From assembly GCA_016789305.1 (NCBI GenBank), contig JAEURJ010000023.1, positions 372,001 through 436,000 on the forward strand: a stretch of 64,000 nt of DNA, given 5' to 3'. Numbering within the stretch: the stretch's first letter is position 1; every line of letters begins with the position of its first letter. Below, one piece after another: positions 34,501 to 42,854 of this stretch. The stretch is from Anaerolineales bacterium (GTDB taxonomy: Bacteria > Chloroflexota > Anaerolineae > Anaerolineales > Villigracilaceae). The translations under genes were made by a program, and so were the position numbers. The notes under the pieces are model-generated. The model saw only the letters and a program-made list of their open reading frames with translations, ran no database searches and had not been told where the DNA came from.

Positions 34501-35508
34501 TTATCCTTTTACTACTTTTGCCCGCATCACGAACTGGTTGACGGCACCGAAGCGGTATTTGTATTCCTCATCGCCGCGCATGAAATCGAATTCGGCGCGG
34601 TGATTATCGCAGCACCACTGCAAAATGTAGCTGAGCAGCACCCAGCCGGGCGAAAGCTCCATGAAGGTACGGTCCACGCCGGCGTTGTAGCCCCAGAGTT
34701 TGTTGTTGTGATCGAAATTAAGCGCCGCTGCGGCGCGTTGACCATCCACTTCGAGGAAGGCAAGCCAGAGCCAGCCGCCCTGATGCGCCGCATGGATGGC
34801 GGCTCGCATTTGCGCGCGCATGGGATCGGTGAGGAATTTCGCCTTGTTCTCGTCATCTTCCATCAATTTAATGAAGGCATCGATCTCCGCATCGGGATTT
34901 TGCATCTCCGAGATAAACCAACGGACACGTCCGCTTTCTTCCGCGCGGCGCATCTTTCGTCGGATCTCGTGACGCTGCTTTTTATCGATGCGCGCAAGAT
35001 AGTCGTCAAAACTGACGTTCAATGCGATCCGCGGTGTGGGGCGATACATCTCTTCGAGATGGGTCCACTTTCGTTTTGCAGACTCTTCCTTTATCACCCC
35101 AAGCGTGGGGGATGAATCGGGGAGGTTATACCAATCGAGGCCGTGCCAGTTATCGGCGAGTTGAGCGGCGAGAAAGTCGAACAGGCCGGAAAGAAATGGA
35201 GCATGGTCCTCTTTGCGGACGATCACATCCAGATAATCGGAGATTTCGATGCTGCCATTTAACAACAAAGCCCGCTGACCATCGTACTCGGCGAGGAAGA
35301 GCGGGGCAATGCCAACCAGTTGATCGCCTTCACTGGCTGAGATCAGTATGAGCTGCGCATTTTGCCATTCACCGCCGCCGCGATGAGTCCACCACGCGGT
35401 TTGATATTCGTGTCGTAGAAAGGGGGAATCAGTAACCGACTCTTTTAGCAGGGCGTTCCATGCCAGAGCGTTTATTTCTGAAAAATTTGAATGAAGTGTA
35501 TAGTTCAT
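34501..35508 (-). CDS. CelD/BcsL-type GNAT acetyltransferase
   Basis: The 335-residue product belongs to the acetyltransferase group with two tandem GNAT-like halves (Acetyltransf_6), recognised by RIDKKQRHEIRRKMRRAEE near 172-190 and the C-terminal YNAGVDRTFMELSPGWVL and FDFMRGDEEYKYRFG. Proteins of this kind attach acetyl or acyl groups to exopolysaccharides or cell-envelope molecules, and related FemAB enzymes use tRNA. No glycan genes are adjacent. The gene is divergent from that for the PP2C-like protein; the gap of 72 bases holds both promoters. The acceptor is unknown. Confidence 0.8.
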   Translation of the reverse strand: MNYTLHSNFSEINALAWNALLKESVTDSPFLRHEYQTAWWTHRGGGEWQNAQLILISASEGDQLVGIAPLFLAEYDGQRALLLNGSIEISDYLDVIVRKEDHAPFLSGLFDFLAAQLADNWHGLDWYNLPDSSPTLGVIKEESAKRKWTHLEEMYRPTPRIALNVSFDDYLARIDKKQRHEIRRKMRRAEESGRVRWFISEMQNPDAEIDAFIKLMEDDENKAKFLTDPMRAQMRAAIHAAHQGGWLWLAFLEVDGQRAAAALNFDHNNKLWGYNAGVDRTFMELSPGWVLLSYILQWCCDNHRAEFDFMRGDEEYKYRFGAVNQFVMRAKVVKG

Positions 35509-35527
35509 GGCCGCCGAATTTTACCAG

Positions 35528-35558
35528 TATAATGAAGTGAAACGTATCCTTTAGGATA
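35528..35558 (+). promoter_or_regulatory. -10 box and 14-bp palindrome before the PP2C-like gene
   Basis: A TATAAT at 35528-35533 is followed in the leader by TATCCTTTAGGATA (35545-35558), a perfect short palindrome that could be an operator or a hairpin near the ribosome site. The ATG is at 35581. Confidence 0.35.
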
Positions 35559-35580
35559 GGCGTTTAGGCAGCATTCTTAC

Positions 35581-37995
35581 ATGGCACTCGACCTTACAAT
35601 CTCCCCACTTTATCGCATCAACGGACAGGAAGCGCCAACCATGCCTGGTCTGATTGCGCAAACTGCGCCCCGCACTGCGGTTCGCGGCCGCGATCAGGAT
35701 CGCTTGGTCACCTATCTGTTGTTGACCGGCAACTCCGTTTTTACCACCAGTGAATATATGAAATTCGCAGAGGATGCGGCAAAGGTATTTTATGCCACCT
35801 CCGGCTCGCTCACCAGCGCGCTGCGCATCGCCGCTGAATCAGTGAATAAAGCCCTGCTCGAACGCAACATGGAATCCAGCCGCCGCGGTCAATACGCCAT
35901 CGGTTGGCTTGCCATCGGCGCGCTGCGCGATATGCAGATCACGTTTTTATTAAGCGGACCGATGCATGCGTATTATTTCGGGCAAAACGAGGCTCGTCAC
36001 ATCTTTGAACCCAATGTTTCTGGCAAAGGCCTGGGCATGAGTCAAAATACTGCGATTCATTACGCACAGGCCACGCTGCACATGGGGGACCGTTTTCTCT
36101 TTTGTGGCAAGGTTCCCAACACATGGGAAACGATCCTGAAAGATCCTTCGCCGAATTCCTTGTATGCCATGCGCCGCCGATTAACTTCATCCACCACCGA
36201 GGATTTAAATGCGGTGCTGATGCAAACTTCCAACGGCAGCGGCAAGATGAATCTCCTGAGCGGAACGGCCGAACTGAAAGAGGAAAAAGTGGAGGAAGTT
36301 CAAGCGCCTCCTCCCTTACCCGCAAGCCTGCCTCGCCGCCGAGAGCATTCCCCCACACTGCAAGAGGAAACCATCGACCCTGCCGCCCATGTGGTGCAGC
36401 CTTCGGCCTACGCAATTCCACGCGAGCCGGAAACACACAAGGCAGACCCACTTTCCAATTTGCCGCGCAATACGGGACCGCGCAATTTTCCGCCGTCCAT
36501 TCCGCGGGTGAGCAGCGGCACCACTCAACAGATCGCGGTGGAAAGAGAATCCACGCCCGCGCCTTTTGTGGTGGAAGCGCCGAAATCGGTTGAGATCCAA
36601 AAATCCATCATCGAAGAACAGAAAATCGCCGAAGCGCCCATCCAACGTGAGCCTTCAGCGAGCGCACGCCGCGCAGCGAAGACTCTTGCCAGCGGGATCC
36701 AGATGACTCGAAAGCTGAGCAGTTCCCTCGGTGAGCGGCTGCGGAATTTCCTTCCGCGCCTGCTGCCCAATTCAGAACCGCAGCAAGCCGAGTTATCGGC
36801 TCCATCCAACTTTGCGATGATCGTCATTTCCATCGTGGTTCCACTCGTTGTGGTCGTGATGTTGATGGTGGTGTATCTAAAATATGGCCGCAGCCTGCAA
36901 TACGAAACCTATATCAATCAGGCACAGCAAAACCGCGATTATGCCGTTCAACTCACGGATCCCATCGAGCAGCGCAAGGCATGGGAATCGGTGCTTGAAA
37001 ATGTTTTACAGGCGGAAGCGCACAATATCACCGATCAATCCAGTGAGTTGCGCAAGGAAGCGAATACCAATCTCGATACATTGCTTGGCATTACGCGATT
37101 GCAATTCAACCCGGTATTTAGCAGCAGCGTGGGAGTCAACATCAGCCGCATGGCCGCGAGCGAATCGGATCTGTTCATGCTCAATGCCGCCAGTGGAGAA
37201 GTGCTGCGTGCTCAGCTGACCAACGGCAACGGGTATCAGCTGGATACCTCCTTCAATTGCCGCCCCGGTGTGTACGGCGAATATACGGTTGGTCCATTGG
37301 TGGATATCATTGCCATGCCTACATTGACCACGATCAACGCAAAATTGTTGGGCATCGATGCCAGTGGTAATTTATTGTATTGCGCGCCGGGCGAAGTTCC
37401 GCGCGCGATCCCTTTGCCAGTTCCTGATACCAACTGGGGGCGCGTCACTGCCTTCATCCTTGATGCTGGAAACTTATATGTGTTGGATGCTCCTTCGCGA
37501 GCCGTATGGGTGTACGCCGGCAAGGATGGGAATTTCATCGACCGTCCCTACTTCTTCTTCAACGAGCAAACCCCCACACAGGATGTCATCGACATGGTCG
37601 TTTCAGGCGACGAACTCTACATGCTGCACGCCGACGGTCATCTCTCTAATTGTTCCTACAACCGAATTGAAACCAATCCGCAGAAATGCAAAGACCCGTT
37701 CCCGTTGGTGAATCCGTTCAAAGCCTATCAGGACCAGGATCTGTTTGGGTCGGCTCATTTTACACAGATGTTGTTCGCTGCACCGCCGGATCAATCCATT
37801 CTCATTTTGGATGCCGACACGCAAGGTGTAATGCGGTTTACCCCCCGTTCGCTTGAACTGCAAAATCAATATCGCCCCACGACCGGAAGCATCAACCCCA
37901 TCCCCGCCGGGCCGGTGGATGCTGTAACCGTCAGTCCGAACCACTATTTATTCGTCACACTCGGCGGGCAGGTCTATTTCGCTCAAACTCCCTAG
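35581..37995 (+). CDS. Membrane protein with PP2C-like domain lacking catalytic residues and C-terminal propeller
   Basis: The 804-residue product has three parts. Residues 1-225 keep the order of a PP2C domain (RGRDQDRL in place of the NED motif, a TYLLL strand, LSGPMHAYYF for the GDSR strand, MGDRFLFCGKVP for the DGL motif). The metal-binding Asp of VADGxGG, GDS and SDG are missing, so it should not be an active phosphatase. A Pro/Glu-rich linker (about 235-395) and a membrane helix near 412-434 follow. The last 330 residues form repeats of a beta-propeller type outside the cell. It may act as a receptor that binds phosphoproteins inside. Confidence 0.65.
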   Translation: MALDLTISPLYRINGQEAPTMPGLIAQTAPRTAVRGRDQDRLVTYLLLTGNSVFTTSEYMKFAEDAAKVFYATSGSLTSALRIAAESVNKALLERNMESSRRGQYAIGWLAIGALRDMQITFLLSGPMHAYYFGQNEARHIFEPNVSGKGLGMSQNTAIHYAQATLHMGDRFLFCGKVPNTWETILKDPSPNSLYAMRRRLTSSTTEDLNAVLMQTSNGSGKMNLLSGTAELKEEKVEEVQAPPPLPASLPRRREHSPTLQEETIDPAAHVVQPSAYAIPREPETHKADPLSNLPRNTGPRNFPPSIPRVSSGTTQQIAVERESTPAPFVVEAPKSVEIQKSIIEEQKIAEAPIQREPSASARRAAKTLASGIQMTRKLSSSLGERLRNFLPRLLPNSEPQQAELSAPSNFAMIVISIVVPLVVVVMLMVVYLKYGRSLQYETYINQAQQNRDYAVQLTDPIEQRKAWESVLENVLQAEAHNITDQSSELRKEANTNLDTLLGITRLQFNPVFSSSVGVNISRMAASESDLFMLNAASGEVLRAQLTNGNGYQLDTSFNCRPGVYGEYTVGPLVDIIAMPTLTTINAKLLGIDASGNLLYCAPGEVPRAIPLPVPDTNWGRVTAFILDAGNLYVLDAPSRAVWVYAGKDGNFIDRPYFFFNEQTPTQDVIDMVVSGDELYMLHADGHLSNCSYNRIETNPQKCKDPFPLVNPFKAYQDQDLFGSAHFTQMLFAAPPDQSILILDADTQGVMRFTPRSLELQNQYRPTTGSINPIPAGPVDAVTVSPNHYLFVTLGGQVYFAQTP

Positions 37996-38041
37996 AAATT
38001 CCCGAACGGCATCACCCGGTTCATCAAACCAATCCTTTTCT

Positions 38042-38080
38042 TATTTTCGTGCTGTAATGCTACAGCACGAAAATATTTTA
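38042..38080. terminator. Rho-independent terminator
   Basis: A perfect 15-bp stem, TATTTTCGTGCTGTA with TACAGCACGAAAATA around ATGC, is followed by TTTTA. Because the hairpin contains the ATG at 38057, that codon is not the start of the next gene. Confidence 0.85.
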
Positions 38081-38090
38081 AACATGATAG

Positions 38091-38096
38091 TAAAAT
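38091..38096 (+). promoter_or_regulatory. -10 box of the diguanylate cyclase gene
   Basis: TAAAAT in GATAGTAAAATATCC resembles the other -10 boxes here and lies 51 bases before the chosen start. Confidence 0.35.
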
Positions 38097-38146
38097 ATCC
38101 TCAAAGGAAAACGCCTTCACACCGGTCATATTCAAAAATTGATTTG

Positions 38147-41100
38147 ATGCAACAACAGCTTAATTTCTATGTCGCCCTTTTTTATCTTCTAACAGCCATC
38201 CCCTATGCCTGGCTTGGTTTAATTGCATGGCGCCGGCGCCCGGCCGTTGCGGTCGTCCCATTTGTCTGGGCCATGATGGGAATGTCGGTCTGGTCACTTG
38301 GATATGGGGTGGAATTTCTCGCGCCAACCCTATCGTCAAAACTCCTCGCTCTTAAATTCGAATATATTGGGGTCGTCACTGTCCCTGTTCTTTTGTTCAT
38401 TTTTTCGCTTGAATTTATAGGCAAAAGACATTATCTCCCGCAAAGGATACAAACGCTTTTATCGTTATTTCCTTTATTTTTCCTGACCCTGGCATGGACA
38501 AATGAACTCCACAACCTGATGTGGAGCGGTGAAACCATTGTGCGGTCATCAGCCATCGACCTGCTCCAGATCGAATATCATCTTTTCTTTTGGCTGCAAA
38601 TCAGTTTTTCCTATTTTCTAATTTTGGCGGCCAATTTTTTTATTTTGAGGGAATTGATCAGGACCTCCGCAGCCTATCGTTTGCAATTAGGTTTTGTAAC
38701 CATCGGACTTGCCTCTCCCTTGCTTGGCAGCCTTGTTTTTATCTTAAACGTACCCACCATTAAAGGACTGGACCCAACCCCGCTGTTCTTTATTCCAACC
38801 GCATTCTCACTCTATTGGGTGACCATGCAGTATCGGCTGTTAAAAGTACTACCCCTTGAACACTTCACTGTATTGCAGGGCATGAAGGACGGGGTCATCG
38901 TAGTTGATGCGTTGACGCGGGTTCTTTACATTAACCCGGTGACGGAGGCTTTGTTTGGCCGTTCTGAAAGCGAGGCAATCGGTCAGCCTTTGTACCAGCT
39001 TTCCAGCCAATATGGGCAGCAGCTTGTATCCTGCCTGAGCAGTGGAATGAGTCAGGTTGAATTAAAGTTTGGCGAAGGCGGGCAGACGCGGGTATTTGAA
39101 GCGACGATCTCGTCTATGTCTTCATTAAAAGCAGGCACCCGATCCATTGGGCCTGACCGTACGCTGATGCTGCACGATATCACCCATCGCAAGGAAACCG
39201 AGCAGGTGCTGTACCGGCGCGAACTCATGATGTCTGCCATCAGCCTGGCATCCACGGAATTCCTGCAGGAATCCGCAACATGGGAACATACGGTGCCCGG
39301 TGTGCTCGAAAAGATCGGGGAAGCCGCCGATGTAAGCCATGTATATGTATTCATCAACTATCTGGATGATAGGAATTGTCTGTATACCAGTTTGTGCTAT
39401 GAATGGGCTTCCATTGATACAAGATCCCATTTGAACAATCAATCCTTAAGGCATGTCCCCATTCGTGAGAGCGGGCTGGGAGGATGGGAAAAGAAATTTT
39501 CAGAGGGCACCCATATTGCGGGCCTTGTAAAGGATTTACCCACATCAGAACAGGTTTTATTTAAAGAAACGGAGAGTCTTTCCATTTTGGCCTTTCCCAT
39601 CATGGTCGAAAATCAATGGTGGGGATTCATCATGTTCGATGAATGTGGATATCAAAGATATTGGACGGATATAGAAGTCAAGACCCTGCATACCATGGCG
39701 TCCATCTTTGGTTCTGCAGAGACCCGCGCAAAGACCCAGCAAAAACTGGTTCGAAGGCAAAATGCGCTTGCACTGATGCATGAGATCGTGAAGGGGGCGT
39801 TGCAGGCAAAGGACCTGAACGAAATGGCGCAGGGGATTGTCGAGAGCACTGGCTTGTTGATCAACGCCGACGCATGTTTCATCACATTGTGGAATGAAAC
39901 CTATAAAGTGGCACGGCCTCTCGCCGCGTATGGGCCGCGCAAGGACGAATACCTGAATTTGAGCATTCCACCGAAAACATTGACCTTTACAGAATCCGCG
40001 TTCAAGCTCGGTAGAACACTCATCGTGGAAGATGTTCAAAACTCCAAGTATGCCGATAAATCCCTTACTGAAATATTTCCATCCCGTTCGATAGGCGTGT
40101 TCCCCCTGCTTTCGATGGGAAAACGCCTGGGTGCGATCATCCTTTCGTTTGACCGTCCGCATCGGTTTCAACCCGAGGAAATATCCATCAGCGAACAGGC
40201 CGCCAGTTTGATCGCATTGGCTTTTGAGAAATTCCAAACCGTGGAGCAGGCCCAACGACGGGCTGCCACATCTGAAACATTGCGGCAGGCCAGTGCGATG
40301 GTCTCCGAAACGCTTGAGACCGACCAGGCCATTCCGCGCATCCTTGAACAGCTCAAACGGGTCGTTCCCTACGATAGCGCCTCGGTTCAGTTATTGAATC
40401 ATAACGAGTTGGAGATCGTGGGGGGCAGCGGATTTTCAAATCCCAATGCAGTCATCGGAATGAAATTCCCAATCCCGGCACACAACCCGAATTCAGTGGT
40501 GATTGAAACAGGTAAGCTCCACTTAATTGGCGATGTTCGCGACGAGTACAGTCAATTTCTGGAACCGCCCAATGATCACATCCGCTCGTGGCTGGGGGTG
40601 CCGCTTATCGTGCAGGACAGGATCATTGGATTGCTTTCGATGGATAGCAACGAACCAAATGATTTTACGGAAGAAGACACCAGCCTTGCCGCAATATTCG
40701 CATCGCAGGTGGCGTTGGTGCTTGAAAATGCGCGCGTCCTGGAGGAAAGTCAGAATCAAGCCATCACCGACGCACTGACCGGTTTATACAATCGTCGCGG
40801 ATTATTCGAGTTCGGTTATATTGAATTCGAAAAAGCACAGAACTCGGGTCGTCCGTTTTCTGCGATCATGATCGATATCGACCACTTCAAACAGGTCAAT
40901 GACACCTACGGTCATGAAGTAGGCGATATTGTTTTACAGGCACTGGCAAAACGATGCAAGAAATGTGTGAGGGATATAGATATTGTGGGACGATACGGTG
41001 GAGAGGAAATTGTCATTCTCCTGCCTGATACAGATTTGAACGTTGCGGCGATCGTTGCAAACAGAGTGCTGGATGCAATTGCCAGCAAACCCATGCCCCT

Positions 41101-41254
41101 TGCGGAAAGTTATGTATTGGACGTGACTGCCAGCCTTGGAGTGGCTGCAAGAGATGAAAACTCCTCAACTCTGGAAGTGCTGCTCAACCGTGCAGACCAG
41201 GCCATGTATGTCGCCAAACACAATGGCCGAAATCGCGTAAATCGCAGCAAATGA
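38147..41254 (+). CDS. Membrane diguanylate cyclase with PAS and three GAF domains
   Basis: The ATG at 38147 is preferred because earlier ones lie in the terminator or before the -10 box; no good ribosome site is visible. The 1035-residue product has about seven N-terminal helices (1-230) as in 7TM histidine-kinase sensors, a PAS domain (about 241-355), three GAF domains (about 360-530, 535-700, 708-865) and a GGDEF domain. The active site is GGEE (951-954) in RYGGEEIVILLP; the I-site RDID, five residues ahead, indicates feedback inhibition by c-di-GMP. The third GAF resembles that of the kinase at 14141 (VPYDSASV). It would synthesise c-di-GMP in response to several signals. Confidence 0.9.
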   Translation: MQQQLNFYVALFYLLTAIPYAWLGLIAWRRRPAVAVVPFVWAMMGMSVWSLGYGVEFLAPTLSSKLLALKFEYIGVVTVPVLLFIFSLEFIGKRHYLPQRIQTLLSLFPLFFLTLAWTNELHNLMWSGETIVRSSAIDLLQIEYHLFFWLQISFSYFLILAANFFILRELIRTSAAYRLQLGFVTIGLASPLLGSLVFILNVPTIKGLDPTPLFFIPTAFSLYWVTMQYRLLKVLPLEHFTVLQGMKDGVIVVDALTRVLYINPVTEALFGRSESEAIGQPLYQLSSQYGQQLVSCLSSGMSQVELKFGEGGQTRVFEATISSMSSLKAGTRSIGPDRTLMLHDITHRKETEQVLYRRELMMSAISLASTEFLQESATWEHTVPGVLEKIGEAADVSHVYVFINYLDDRNCLYTSLCYEWASIDTRSHLNNQSLRHVPIRESGLGGWEKKFSEGTHIAGLVKDLPTSEQVLFKETESLSILAFPIMVENQWWGFIMFDECGYQRYWTDIEVKTLHTMASIFGSAETRAKTQQKLVRRQNALALMHEIVKGALQAKDLNEMAQGIVESTGLLINADACFITLWNETYKVARPLAAYGPRKDEYLNLSIPPKTLTFTESAFKLGRTLIVEDVQNSKYADKSLTEIFPSRSIGVFPLLSMGKRLGAIILSFDRPHRFQPEEISISEQAASLIALAFEKFQTVEQAQRRAATSETLRQASAMVSETLETDQAIPRILEQLKRVVPYDSASVQLLNHNELEIVGGSGFSNPNAVIGMKFPIPAHNPNSVVIETGKLHLIGDVRDEYSQFLEPPNDHIRSWLGVPLIVQDRIIGLLSMDSNEPNDFTEEDTSLAAIFASQVALVLENARVLEESQNQAITDALTGLYNRRGLFEFGYIEFEKAQNSGRPFSAIMIDIDHFKQVNDTYGHEVGDIVLQALAKRCKKCVRDIDIVGRYGGEEIVILLPDTDLNVAAIVANRVLDAIASKPMPLAESYVLDVTASLGVAARDENSSTLEVLLNRADQAMYVAKHNGRNRVNRSK

Positions 41255-41971
41255 TCACGCGTGGACCCAAATTTGATACAAGCCCAGCCTGCCGTTTTCC
41301 CCATCGGATAAAAATTCCGCTTCGACATTAAACCCGGCCTGCTCGGCCAACCCAAGCAGTTCCTCTGCGGAAAAATGGTGCGCATATCGCAGACCTTCGC
41401 CTCCACTTTTCCAATCCAATAAATAATCCCCTTTGTCTACATCATTACCTGATAACCCAACCCGACTCCACGGTTGGATTCTGGCCTTTAATTTTTCGCT
41501 GTTCAAGAATTGCCAGTTGGACAAAATAAATTTTCCGTCTTGTTTCAACATCATTTTCACCGTCTTCAAAATATCCAAACGAATTTCGTTCGATGGAATG
41601 TGATGCAAGGTTGCAAATAAAGTGACGATGGACCATTGGCCATTGACCATCAACTGATCGCTAAAAGATGAAAGCTTCGTCAAATCCACCTCCTGAAACT
41701 CCACCCCGGGCGTAGATTCCGCATTTCGAAGCAGGGGCAGGCTGAAGTCCACGCCGAGAAGCGCTGCTTTGTGGCTTCGATCATGAATCTCGTGCAGAAA
41801 ATGCCCGTTGCCGCATCCCAGATCCAAAACAGAATCATCCTCCTGGATCGAATCGAGGATTTTTTTCACGCCGGGTTGCAAACGCTGGCGGGTGGCGGAA
41901 AACGAATCGCCGAATTGATCGTAAAATTTTCGGTTTAGTTCAATTAACTGTTTTGCAATGGTCGAATTCAT
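41255..41971 (-). CDS. Methyltransferase resembling Trm9/ALKBH8-type tRNA methyltransferases
   Basis: The 238-residue protein has SAM motif I VLDLGCGNGHFL near residue 48, motif II LGVDFSLPLL, a FATLHHIPS segment and the C-terminal HHFSAEELLGLAEQAGF. The N-terminal KFYDQFGDSFSATRQ and the late HHFS/EELL segment are reminiscent of Trm9, which methylates 5-carboxymethyluridine at the wobble position. Its divergent neighbour by 30 bases is CysH, and Elp3, the enzyme that makes the carboxymethyl group, follows 0.9 kb further. That context raises the probability of a tRNA role; a general small-molecule methyltransferase is the alternative. Confidence 0.65.
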   Translation of the reverse strand: MNSTIAKQLIELNRKFYDQFGDSFSATRQRLQPGVKKILDSIQEDDSVLDLGCGNGHFLHEIHDRSHKAALLGVDFSLPLLRNAESTPGVEFQEVDLTKLSSFSDQLMVNGQWSIVTLFATLHHIPSNEIRLDILKTVKMMLKQDGKFILSNWQFLNSEKLKARIQPWSRVGLSGNDVDKGDYLLDWKSGGEGLRYAHHFSAEELLGLAEQAGFNVEAEFLSDGENGRLGLYQIWVHA

Positions 41972-41989
41972 GCAGGCATTATAAAACGG

Positions 41990-42004
41990 TATAATCCTGA
42001 CATG
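41990..42004 (+). promoter_or_regulatory. Promoter of cysH giving a leaderless transcript
   Basis: TATAAT at 41990-41995 is followed 7 bases later by the ATG at 42002, the place where transcription would begin. There is no room for a Shine-Dalgarno sequence, so the transcript should have no leader. The -35 (TTCATG at 41967-41972) is weak. Confidence 0.6.
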
Positions 42005-42754
42005 TTATCGGTACAGGAAATCGAGAGACTTTCTGAAGAGTTTGAGACGAAGACCCCGCAAGAGATCATCCAATGGGCGGTGAGTGAGTTTTGGCCGGAG
42101 ATCGCCATGAGCTCGTCTTTTCAAACGCAGTCCATGCCGCTGCTGCACATGGTCACTTCCCTTAAACGCGGCATTCCCGTTTTCTTCATCGATACCGGAT
42201 ATCATCTTTGGGATACGCTCATGTTCCGCGAGAAGATCGCATCGGAATGGCAGATCAATGTGATCGACCTGTATCGCGACACGCGCTGGGATGTTTTTGC
42301 CAGACAGAACACGCGATCCTTGCCATTGGAAGACCCAAACCTGTGCTGTTATTTACACAAAGTGCAGCCGATGCAAAAAGCCTTGAAAGATATCAAGGCA
42401 TGGATCAGCGGTATCCGCCGTGACCAGACTTCGGTACGGGCAAAAGCAAAAATATTGGAGTTACAGGGAGATGGATTGTTGAAGATCAATCCGCTGTTGA
42501 ATTGGACAAAGGCAGATGTGAAGAAATATATGGAAGAAAAGAACCTGCCATCGCATCCGCTGTACGAGAAAGGGTATCGCAGCGTGGGTTGCGCTCCCTG
42601 CACAATTGCCATTGGCGTGAACGATGATGAGCGCGCCGGCCGCTGGGCCGGGCGCGGAAAAGTGGAATGCGGCCTGCACACGGATATGTTCAAGAAGAAA
42701 GATATCGCCGATGTGAAGCAGGAATTTCACATGGATGTAACGAAGGTTAAATAA
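42002..42754 (+). CDS. cysH: Phosphoadenylyl/adenylyl-sulfate reductase (CysH family)
   Basis: The 250-residue product has the PAPS-reductase fold with MSSSFQTQSMPLLH (P-loop region near residue 36), IDTGYHLWDT, and SGIRRDQTSVRA. The Cys pairs that bind a 4Fe-4S cluster in the adenylyl-sulfate type are present: PNLCCYLHK near 119 and VGCAPCT near 198, together with the C-terminal ECGLH. It reduces activated sulfate to sulfite with thioredoxin. Other sulfate genes are not in this window. A thiolation role near Elp3 and the Trm9-like gene is possible but not supported by the motifs. Confidence 0.85.
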   Translation: MLSVQEIERLSEEFETKTPQEIIQWAVSEFWPEIAMSSSFQTQSMPLLHMVTSLKRGIPVFFIDTGYHLWDTLMFREKIASEWQINVIDLYRDTRWDVFARQNTRSLPLEDPNLCCYLHKVQPMQKALKDIKAWISGIRRDQTSVRAKAKILELQGDGLLKINPLLNWTKADVKKYMEEKNLPSHPLYEKGYRSVGCAPCTIAIGVNDDERAGRWAGRGKVECGLHTDMFKKKDIADVKQEFHMDVTKVK

Positions 42755-42766
42755 AACTCTAAATGC

Positions 42767-42832
42767 TACTTGCGCCGTCCCCGGCGCAAGCTTCACTGGT
42801 AACGCCGCCGAGGACGGCGGCTTAAGCAAGTA
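42767..42832. repeat. REP-like double hairpin after cysH
   Basis: CTTGCGCCG/CGGCGCAAG (42769-42790) and GCCGCCG/CGGCGGC (42804-42821) are two GC hairpins whose loops and arms are inverted copies of each other (CGCCGTCC[C/T]CGGCG). Outer bases TACTTGC and GCAAGTA can also pair. This matches REP-type palindromic units in noncoding DNA; it may act as a terminator between cysH and elp3. Confidence 0.5.
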
Positions 42833-42854
42833 AAAACGAGCAGTAAAGATAAAT

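Noticed and set aside
38057..38146. Earlier starts for the diguanylate cyclase
   Set aside because: The ATG at 38057 is in the loop of a strong terminator and the ATG at 38084 precedes the likely -10 box; the added residues are not hydrophobic or conserved.
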